Positions 1 through 7,500 of a stretch of DNA of 64,000 nt are shown here, in pieces. The position numbers and the translations under genes are program-made. The notes below the pieces were generated by a model. The model searched no databases. It was not told the DNA's origin and worked only from the letters and a program-made list of their open reading frames with translations. Each line of letters starts with the position of its first letter. Within the stretch, counting starts at the first letter, position 1. The DNA is from Bradyrhizobium nitroreducens (GTDB taxonomy: Bacteria; Pseudomonadota; Alphaproteobacteria; Rhizobiales; Xanthobacteraceae), in assembly GCF_002776695.1 (NCBI RefSeq), contig NZ_LFJC01000003.1, positions 5,994,013-6,058,012 on the forward strand, in the 5' to 3' direction.

Positions 1-48
1 ACCATCCTGGCCGGTAACGCCAGTAATCAGAGCTCGTTTCTTTGTCAT
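1..48 (-). CDS. gmd: GDP-mannose 4,6-dehydratase, N-terminal fragment (cut by window edge)
   Basis: Only the first 16 codons are inside the window, read on the minus strand from an ATG at 48-46. They give MTKKRALITGVTGQDG, which carries the GxxGxxG Rossmann dinucleotide-binding motif in the exact form (ITGVTGQDG) usual at the start of GDP-mannose 4,6-dehydratases. That enzyme makes GDP-4-keto-6-deoxymannose, the precursor of GDP-fucose, GDP-rhamnose and related deoxysugars. A GGGAT sequence lies just upstream as a possible ribosome site. The identification rests on a very short but characteristic stretch; another short-chain sugar epimerase/dehydratase is the alternative. Its presence suggests surface-polysaccharide or glycolipid sugar genes to the left of the window. 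Confidence 0.75.
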   Translation of the reverse strand, partial: MTKKRALITGVTGQDG

Positions 49-247
49 ATCAATCCCAAATTTGAGACTTGTGCTTACATGAAATTGACTTGGTTAGGGA
101 GGGTGAATCACCCGAATATCGAGCTTAGATTAACGGCCTTCCCGCTGCCTGCCAGATACTTTGGAATTCATGCCATGGTTACCGTGGGGCCGCTTGCGAA
201 TAAGGCGATATCACGAGGGGCATCTTCAGCCGCTGGCCGGTTGGCAG
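49..247. promoter_or_regulatory. Intergenic region with a small inverted repeat upstream of gmd
   Basis: No gene is seen here. The sequence is clearly more AT-rich than the biosynthetic genes to the right. A perfect inverted repeat GGGTGAATCACCC lies at 101-113, about 55 bp upstream of the gmd start codon, where an operator could sit. No convincing -35/-10 pair was picked out. Confidence 0.3.
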
Positions 248-832
248 CTAGAAAGCAGCAACTTCGCGCGTCCAACGCTGGGGTTCTGTTCCCGATTCCG
301 CCCGCACGAGGACATATCGGCCCAACGCATCCACGAGCGGCGTGACGACTGGGCTCAGATTATCGAGTACAAGGACCGCCTTTCCCTCGCGCACGAGCAG
401 CACCAGGTGGTGCTCCCCGGTTGCTCGGATGACGACCTCTGCGAGGAGGAGAGCCGAGCTGGGCCAGCCGGATCGCAGCAGCAAATGCCGCTTGGTGACG
501 GCGTAATCCCCGCAATTGCCCTCGTCAGGAAATATCTGCCATTCCGCGTCGCGTCGGCTTGCCGGCGGATCCTTTGGCGCTATGCCGAAATTCACCGTTG
601 AATTGATCTGGGCGAGCTCTCGCCAACGCTGAATTGAGGAGCGGAAGTCTCGGATCCTGCGATCGTCGTGGCGCTGGCAGTCCTCGGGATATTGAATGCA
701 GAATTGTGAAAATGACAACGGTGGCGTCACCGCTTGGGCTTCGTAGTTTGAATAGGCGGGCTGGCCGCAAACACAATACATTATGGCCAGCATGCGGGTC
801 GCATGTCTGATCATCAAAGGTTCGCCTGACAT
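248..832 (-). CDS. Bacterial transglutaminase-like cysteine proteinase (BTLCP / peptidase C93 family)
   Basis: A 194-residue protein matching the small BTLCP family of transglutaminase-fold cysteine proteases found in many alphaproteobacteria. The likely triad is visible: the cysteine in GNCGDYAVTKR (about residue 107), the histidine in GEHHLVLLV (about residue 137) and the aspartate in VLVLDNL (about residue 152). An upstream CxxxPxDC-like segment (FCIQYPEDCQ) is also typical. The N-terminus (MIRHATRMLAIMYCVCG) is weakly hydrophobic and could be a signal or anchor; an alternative ATG lies six codons in (814). Relatives are often linked to turnover of large surface adhesins (LapG-type), which is notable because a giant RTX protein lies 34 kb away, but no direct link is shown. 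Function beyond the family is unknown. Confidence 0.7.
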   Translation of the reverse strand: MSGEPLMIRHATRMLAIMYCVCGQPAYSNYEAQAVTPPLSFSQFCIQYPEDCQRHDDRRIRDFRSSIQRWRELAQINSTVNFGIAPKDPPASRRDAEWQIFPDEGNCGDYAVTKRHLLLRSGWPSSALLLAEVVIRATGEHHLVLLVREGKAVLVLDNLSPVVTPLVDALGRYVLVRAESGTEPQRWTREVAAF

Positions 833-1282
833 TTCTGATTGCTAAACGAAGTATATTGCGATGCAGTGGAAGCGCCATGACAATTGTGAGGCAATTTGTG
901 CTCATTCGCGGAGCAGGGGCGTTGCGCTCATCCCGACGGGGCTGCAGGCGATCATGGCGTAATGCATGGCCTTCAATTTCTGCGAGATCTATCGCCCGTT
1001 CCTGCACCATCGCCCTAGACGGCCGCGTGCCGCATGACGCTAGGGGTCGATATCCAGGTCGATTGCGGCAAGCTCCCCGGGCAAGCGCTGACCGGCGAGT
1101 CCGAGGAGGTCTATACTCCGGAGACATGGGCTAGCAAAGGAGTCGAGATAGATTCGACGTGATCCGGATGGTCTGGAATACGGCGATCTCCTGCTGGCCT
1201 CCCCATTCGAGGGAGGCACAGCCAAAGGGCATTGGCAAAACCTCTGTGGGATTCCATCGCACGGACGCATTCTCACGTCGGC
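833..1282. other. Gene-free stretch with coding-like fragments, possible pseudogene remnant
   Basis: No intact gene is supported. On the plus strand there are short consecutive peptides in different frames: an ATG ORF at 861, a 42-residue ORF at 1034-1162 (starts MTLGVDIQVDCGK), and, shifted in frame and lacking a start, a stretch ending near 1284 that contains DGLEYGDLLLASPFEGG. The last two read like natural protein rather than random translation, suggesting a decayed or frameshifted gene. The family is not recognised. Confidence 0.25.
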
Positions 1283-2179
1283 TTAAGACCTGGTCGCCAG
1301 CACGACGCTTGCGAGCGTGAACAGAAGGGCGGCGATTTGGCCGGCACCGAGCGGTTCGTGCAGGGTCGCTGCGGATGCCACCACGCCGACGACGGGAACG
1401 CCGATCGTGCCGATCGAGGCGATCGAAGCCGGAAGCCGGGCCAGCGCCGCGAACCAGCTCACATAGGCGACACAATATTGCATGATCGTCACATAGACGA
1501 TCAGGATCCAGCCGAGCTGCGTAATGGCGAAAACGTCAGTGGTTTCAATCGCAAGTCCGATCAAAGTAATTGGAAGACAGCCGATCAGGATCTGCCAGGC
1601 AGCCGACGAGAGCGGCGGCATCTGGATCGGCAGTTTCTTGGCGAAGACGGTGCCGAATGCGAATCCGATCGCGCCGCCCAGAGCCAACACAATGCCCGGA
1701 AGCTTTTCCCAGCTCGCGGAGATGCCATTGCCGCCCATGATGGTCGCAAGCCCTGCGAGCGCCATGAACAACGCTGTCGTGCGCAACACGGTCGGCTTCT
1801 CGCCGAGCACCGGCCAGGCAATGATCGCGGCCCACACCGGCATGGTGTAGCCGATCAGCGCGACCTCGCTCGCGGGTAACCAGAGTAGAGCAAACCCGAT
1901 CAGGACCATCCAGCAGGTGACGTTGAAGGTCGCCGACAGAATGATGCGGCCCCACATGCCTTCCGGCACGCGAAGGCTTTGGCCCCGAAGCCCGGCCAGA
2001 ATTGCGAGCAGCGCCGCACCGACGAGCCCCATGACGCCTCGATAGGTCAGCGGTGGAAGCTGCCCAAGCAGGTATTTGGTCGCGGGCCAGTTGCTGCCCC
2101 AGCCAATCGATGTGATGGCAAGGAATGCGAGCCCCGCGGGTGCGATGCGCGCTTTCGCCTTGGATATCGGCTCGTGCAT
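1283..2179 (-). CDS. DMT-superfamily transporter (EamA domains)
   Basis: About 298 residues with ten hydrophobic segments arranged as two repeated EamA units, the standard layout of the drug/metabolite transporter superfamily. Typical features are the early SIGWGSNWPATKYLL segment at the end of helix 1 and the repeat-2 segment ALGGAIGFAFGTVFAKKL. It should act in the inner membrane as a small-molecule exporter; the substrate cannot be read from sequence. The ATG at 2179 (MHEPISK) is preferred over a TTG 33 bp upstream because it gives the usual short tail before helix 1. It is downstream of, and on the same strand as, the MHS transporter with about 50 bp between them, so co-transcription is likely. 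Confidence 0.85.
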   Translation of the reverse strand: MHEPISKAKARIAPAGLAFLAITSIGWGSNWPATKYLLGQLPPLTYRGVMGLVGAALLAILAGLRGQSLRVPEGMWGRIILSATFNVTCWMVLIGFALLWLPASEVALIGYTMPVWAAIIAWPVLGEKPTVLRTTALFMALAGLATIMGGNGISASWEKLPGIVLALGGAIGFAFGTVFAKKLPIQMPPLSSAAWQILIGCLPITLIGLAIETTDVFAITQLGWILIVYVTIMQYCVAYVSWFAALARLPASIASIGTIGVPVVGVVASAATLHEPLGAGQIAALLFTLASVVLATRS

Positions 2180-2233
2180 CGGATCACCAGAGGAGCGAGT
2201 AGCGGAGTCCAAACTGAACTTTTGGCGCTGGTC

Positions 2234-3544
2234 TCAGTACTTGAGCGGAAGCCGGGCAGTCTCCGGTGCGGCAAGGACGGACACCAGCGTGAGCATGGAA
2301 AGCGCGATGATGAAGATGGAGATTGCCCAGGCCCCGCCGGTCCAGACCAGCAGTGCAGTTGCGATCAGCGGTGAAAGCCCTCCGCTAAGCGCGGCGGCGA
2401 TGTTGGCACCGAGCGAGGCACCGCTGTAGCGCAGCCTCGTGCCAAACAATTCGGGCATGTACGCGGCCTTCGGTCCGAACAGCAGCGCGTGGGTCAAGGT
2501 CATCGTGACGATCAGCGCGAGCGTCACGATGGTGGCATCCTTTGTGTCGAGCAGCCAAAACAGGGGAAAAGCCATAACGATGGAGGCGATGGCGCCGGCG
2601 AGATAAAGCGTCTTCCTGCCATAGATGTCGGATAGCCACCCCGCCAGCGGCAGCGTCACGAACTCAACCAGGGCCGCATAGACGACAGAATTGAGGACGG
2701 TCTGCCGCGGCATTCCAAGCTTCGTCGTCGAATAGGTGATCACGAACACGGTCAGGAGATAAGCCAAGCCGACCTCGGATACGGTGATGCCGATGGCGAG
2801 CAAAAGGTTGCGCCAGTCGCGTCGGAAGATTTCGAAGATCGGTTGGCTTACGACGTCCTTTCGCTCGAGAACCTGTCTGAACTCCGGCGTTTCCGTCAGG
2901 CTATATCTTGCGAACAGCCCCACCAAGACCAGGACGATACTGAGAAGGAAGGGCACGCGCCAACCCCAGCTCAGAAAGCTCGCTTCGGGTAGCTGCGTAA
3001 CGAGCGCAAAGATGCCTGTCGAGGCGGCCACCCCCATTGGAAAGCCCACCTGCACCAGGCTGCCCCAAAATCCGCGCCGTTTGCCCGCGTGCTCGATCAT
3101 CATCGTCACCGCGCCGCTCCATTCGCCGCCGATCCCGATGCCCTGAACAAAGCGAAGCGCCACCAGCATGATAGGCGCCCAGATGCCTACCTCCTCATAG
3201 GTGGGAAGGCAGCCGATCAAGAACGTGCCGATTCCCATCATCAGCAGTGTTGCGACCAGCATCGACTTGCGTCCGATGCGGTCGCCAAAATGACCGATGA
3301 TCGCGCCGCCGATCGGGCGGGCGACGAACCCGACGGCATAGGTGCCAAAGGCGGCCACGGTGCCGATCAAAGGGTCGAATGCCGGGAAGAACAGCTTGTT
3401 GAATACAAGCGCCGCGGCCGTTCCATAAATAAGGAAGTCGTACCACTCGATCGCGGTACCCAGCACACTCGCCCACGCTACCTTTGCGATCGAAGGAGTT
3501 CGCACGGACCATTGGTCCGCGACGTCGTCGGTGATGATCGTCAA
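2234..3544 (-). CDS. MFS transporter, metabolite:H+ symporter (MHS) family
   Basis: About 436 residues with twelve hydrophobic segments. The N-terminus (GTAIEWYDFLIYGTAAAL) and the loop GAIIGHFGDRIGRKSMLV are diagnostic for the MHS branch of the major facilitator superfamily, which includes shikimate, proline/betaine, citrate and alpha-ketoglutarate importers. It would bring an organic acid or betaine-like solute into the cell with protons. The reading frame extends to a TTG at 3574, but a TTG at 3544 has a good AGGGG ribosome site in front and is preferred. It lies between the methyltransferase and the DMT transporter on one strand, suggesting a three-gene unit. Confidence 0.87.
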   Translation of the reverse strand: MTIITDDVADQWSVRTPSIAKVAWASVLGTAIEWYDFLIYGTAAALVFNKLFFPAFDPLIGTVAAFGTYAVGFVARPIGGAIIGHFGDRIGRKSMLVATLLMMGIGTFLIGCLPTYEEVGIWAPIMLVALRFVQGIGIGGEWSGAVTMMIEHAGKRRGFWGSLVQVGFPMGVAASTGIFALVTQLPEASFLSWGWRVPFLLSIVLVLVGLFARYSLTETPEFRQVLERKDVVSQPIFEIFRRDWRNLLLAIGITVSEVGLAYLLTVFVITYSTTKLGMPRQTVLNSVVYAALVEFVTLPLAGWLSDIYGRKTLYLAGAIASIVMAFPLFWLLDTKDATIVTLALIVTMTLTHALLFGPKAAYMPELFGTRLRYSGASLGANIAAALSGGLSPLIATALLVWTGGAWAISIFIIALSMLTLVSVLAAPETARLPLKY

Positions 3545-3655
3545 GGTTGATCCCCTGCTCAGACCGCGCCACAATCCCTGACAGAATTGAAATCCAAGCC
3601 GAGCGTACAGGCAAGCGAAATCTCGATCGGATCGGCAAACCGGTGGAGTGGGCTT

Positions 3656-4450
3656 TCAACTGTCCGAAGGAAGGCCATGTTCGATTGCCTGAAAGCGAAC
3701 CGGCGCGAGAACGGAGGCCTGCTCCCACCAATCGGCGACCTGCTCGTCTAGCTCGGTCTCGCCGCGCCCCTTGCAGGGGAATATCTCGACGCGCCTAACC
3801 GCCTCCGCGTGAAATCCATCGACTTTTCGCGTGACCTTCACCACCGTTCCTTCGCGGTTATGTTTGGTCAGTGGCACCAGGAGCCGTCCGTCAGGGCGAA
3901 GCGACTGCAGCCAGAGCGGGTGGGGGTGCGTGAAGCCGGCGTGGACTACGATGACGTCCGCCGGTTCTCCGATATTGCGGCACGCATCAGTGCATAGCGC
4001 GCGGACATTCCTGTAGCCGCGCAGGTTCGCTTTTGCTTGGGCGACAAACTCCTTTTCGCAGTCGATCGCGAGGACCTTGCCATGCGGGCCGACAAGTTCG
4101 GACAGGATCGCCGAGAAATAGCCGAGGCCGCACCCGATCTGGACAACCCGCTCGCCGGCCTTGATATCGAGAATTTCGAACAGATTGGCCCAGAGGCTGG
4201 GAAGGCCGGTGTGCAGCCGTCGCTTTTCGTCGATCGCAACCAGTACGTCATCGTAGAGATGGACCGGATCGGCGTCTGGCGTGGTTTCATATTCGCGACC
4301 TTCGGAGGCTCGCACCCGCCAAGGCCCTGGGCCGGCAAAGTGTTCGCGCGAAACAGATGTGAACGCATCAAGCAATCGCGATGATGAAACTCGTCCACGC
4401 TTCTTGATTTGCTCGACGTAACGTTTTCGCGCAGCCGCGATGTCGCTCAT
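3656..4450 (-). CDS. Protein-L-isoaspartate O-methyltransferase-like SAM-dependent methyltransferase
   Basis: A 264-residue protein of the PCMT family. The SAM-binding motif I is visible as VVQIGCGLGYFSAILSELVG (about residues 90-109), followed by an acidic residue at the end of strand 2 (VLAIDCEKEF). The N-terminal YVEQIKKRG segment and the HLYDDVLVAI region also fit. Canonical PCMTs are about 210-220 residues and repair isoaspartyl residues; this one has an extra C-terminal tail rich in acidic and aromatic residues and may be a specialised relative. An ATG at 4450 (MSDIAAARK) is chosen; a longer reading to 4540 would overlap the divergent NRPS start. It is transcribed away from the NRPS, with only about 68 bp between start codons. 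Confidence 0.75.
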   Translation of the reverse strand: MSDIAAARKRYVEQIKKRGRVSSSRLLDAFTSVSREHFAGPGPWRVRASEGREYETTPDADPVHLYDDVLVAIDEKRRLHTGLPSLWANLFEILDIKAGERVVQIGCGLGYFSAILSELVGPHGKVLAIDCEKEFVAQAKANLRGYRNVRALCTDACRNIGEPADVIVVHAGFTHPHPLWLQSLRPDGRLLVPLTKHNREGTVVKVTRKVDGFHAEAVRRVEIFPCKGRGETELDEQVADWWEQASVLAPVRFQAIEHGLPSDS

Positions 4451-4518
4451 CTTGCTTCTTCCGATCACCGACGATATCGTCGTGCACGATAGCTCAGGCC
4501 CGAAGAAAAGGCACGACC
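4451..4518. promoter_or_regulatory. Compact divergent control region with a 14-bp palindrome
   Basis: The 68 bp between the methyltransferase start and the NRPS start contain a perfect 14-bp palindrome, CGACGATATCGTCG, at 4469-4482, immediately followed by the 8-bp palindrome CGTGCACG at 4481-4488. This is a natural place for one regulator to control both divergent units. No regulator gene is adjacent. The assignment is from position and symmetry only. Confidence 0.4.
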
Positions 4519-7500
4519 TTGGCCGCTCGAGTCGCATCATCGCAGCGATCGCCGTCGGATCGCGACACGTTCTCCAGCATTGCTGGCCTGCTCGAGTTCT
4601 ATGCGCGAACCGCGCCCACGCAAAACGCCATCATGGATTCGTTAGGTGTTTCCGTCAGTTATGCGGAGCTTTGGGTTTGCGCGGAGCGTGTCCGACAGCG
4701 GCTGCGGCAGTCTGGCATTGCTAGTCACCATCGCGTTGCAGTTGTGCTTCCGCGTGGTGCTGAAAACGCTATCGCGCTGGTTGTGATAGCCGCCGCAGCG
4801 GTTTGCGTGCCGATCAATCCTGATTTTACGCCGGATGAGCTGCAGCGATATTTTGCCGATTTGAAGCTGGCAGCGCTCGTCACAAGCGGTGAGGCGAAGC
4901 CCGCGAGTAGAAATGTTGCCCAGGCATTAGGAATTCCGGTTCTCGACGTGGCTTCGCGATCGAGAGCAGTCGACTTCGAGCTTTCCAGCAGCACTCGTGG
5001 ATCACGAGTAGCAGCCGGAGAAGTCGGTCCGGATGACGATGCATTCGTCCTTCTCACCTCCGGCACCGCCGCTCGTCCAAAGATGGTGCCGATTACCCAG
5101 GCAAGTGCCTGCCTTTCCGCCAGGAATGCTGGAGCCGTTCTGTCCTTAACAAAGGCCGACCGGCTGCTGAACGTGCTCCCGCTCTTTCATGCGCATGGCC
5201 TGATCTCTGGACTCTTGACCGCACTTGCCGCTGGGTCGTGCGTGATATGCACGAAAGGCTTCGACGGAGCGTCCTTCTTCAACTGGCTGAGGGATTTGCA
5301 GCCAACTTGGTATACGGCCGTACCGACCATCCATCGCGCAGTGATAGCGGCTGCGCCTGTGGATGGTCGCGCGGCGGGGCGGAGCTCCTTGCGCATCATC
5401 CGCTCTGCTTCATCCTCCCTCGCTCCGGCAACGCTTGACCGGCTTGAAGCATTGTTTGCGGTTCCGGTTGTCGAGACTTATGGAATGACGGAAGCCGCCT
5501 CGCAGATTGCCGCCAATCCCCAGCATCTGCGCAAGTCCGGCTCGGTCGGCGTGGCTTCCGGCCCGGACATCGCGATCATGGATGGTGACGGCTGCTTACA
5601 GGCGAGCGGCCAGCATGGCGAGATCATGCTGCGCGGTCCGACCATCACGCGTGGTTACGACAATGACCAGGAGGCGACGAAAGCAGCGTTCAGGGACGGC
5701 TGGTTGCGCACCGGCGATCTCGGTTATCTCGATGAGGACGGCTATCTCTTTATCGTCGGACGCATCAAAGACGTCATCAACCGGGGAGGCCAGAAGGTTT
5801 CGCCGCTCGAGGTCGAGGAAACCCTGCTGACGCACCCCGACGTCCTAGAGGCCGGAGCTTTCGGTATCCCTCACGACAGGCTCGGTGAAAACGTTGCGGC
5901 GGTCGTGGTGCTGAGGCGGGGTGCTGACGTCACGCCGCAACAGATGCGGCAATTGGCGGCAAGCCGGCTCGCCGCCTACAAGGTACCGAGCTTGATCCAC
6001 ATCGTCGACGAAATTCCCAAGGGGGCCAGCGGAAAGATCACGCGAAGCGCGCTCCCCGGCTTGATCGCCTCGAGTCCCGGAGCGCCAACCGTCGCGGCTC
6101 GCTCGACGTTGGAGGCCCAACTCGCCGCGATCTGGTCCACGGTCCTCGAAGTGGACCGCATCGGGATCGATCAGGATTTCTTTGCGCTTGGCGCCGATTC
6201 CCTGGCGGTGACGCAGGTATTGTCGCGCCTACGCGAGCAGTTCGGGGTCGACCTTACGTTCGGCGATGTCTTTGACGCCGGAACGATCGCGGCGCTAGCG
6301 GCCCGATTGCGGGCGGCATCGGTCCGCCATGAGGAAGCCGCGCCCAAATGGAGGGCTGCATCCGATGGGGGGGCCGGCCCGCTCTCGTTCCAGCAGCAGA
6401 GGATGCACATCCTCAGTAAGCTCGATCCGACCAAGTACAATTACAATGTCGTTGAGGTGGCGCGATTGTCTGGCCGGCTCGACGTGAAGGCTCTGGAAGC
6501 GGCTATCAAGGCCGTTGCCCGGCGTCACCAGGTCCTAAGATCTACGTTCTCCGAGGCTGATGGTGAGCCGCTGCAGAAAGTCGGCCGCGTCTCGCCGGAG
6601 CTCGAGCAGATCAGGTTGGCCGGCTATGCGGGCGGAAAGCGGTCGGGCGCAATCCGGCGCGAGGCAATGAAGGTTGCCCAATATTGTTTCGATCTCGAAC
6701 GGGAGCCGCCGTTCAAGGCAACGCTCTTACGATTTGACGCGACGGATCACGCTCTTATCGTCACGCTGCATCACATCGCGACCGACGGCTGGTCACAGCG
6801 GCTGTTATGGCAGGAGCTCGCGGCTCACTACTCGGCCGGGCGAGACGGAAAGCGGACATCGGTTCCCCATCTCAGATACCAGTATCAGGACTATGTCGGT
6901 TGGCAACAGGCGTGGGCGCGGACGCAGGCGGCCGGCCAACAGCTCGACTATTGGCGCAAGCAGCTGGATGGTGTGACCACGCTGCCGCTTCGCACTGATC
7001 GCCCCCGCGGCGAGAGCTGGACGGGGCGCGGCGCCAGACACTACGTCAAGATTCCGCGGGCGCTGTCCGTCCGGATCAAGGAGCTTGGCCAGCACAACAG
7101 TGTTACCCCCTTCATGACGCTGCTGGCCGCGTTCCAGTGTTTTCTGTGTCGGTACACAGGTCATGAGGACGTGGCTACGGGTTCCTTGATCGCCAATCGC
7201 AACCAGATCGAAGCCGAGCCGCTCATTGGCATATTTGCCAACAGCGTGATTATGCGGACAGACCTGTCCGGCGACCCGAGCTTTCGCGAACTGCTGCAAC
7301 GCGTACGCCGGGTTACGCTCGATGCCTATCGCAATCAGGATGTCCCCATCGAAACGGTCTTGCGTGCGCTCCAGGCATCGCGCCGGGACGGCAGCCCACC
7401 ATTTCAGATCATGTTCATCCTGCAAAACGCCGCGGTCGAGGCCGGCCGTTTCCCTGGCTTGTCGACGCAACGGATCGAGATCGACCCGGCGGTTGCCCGG

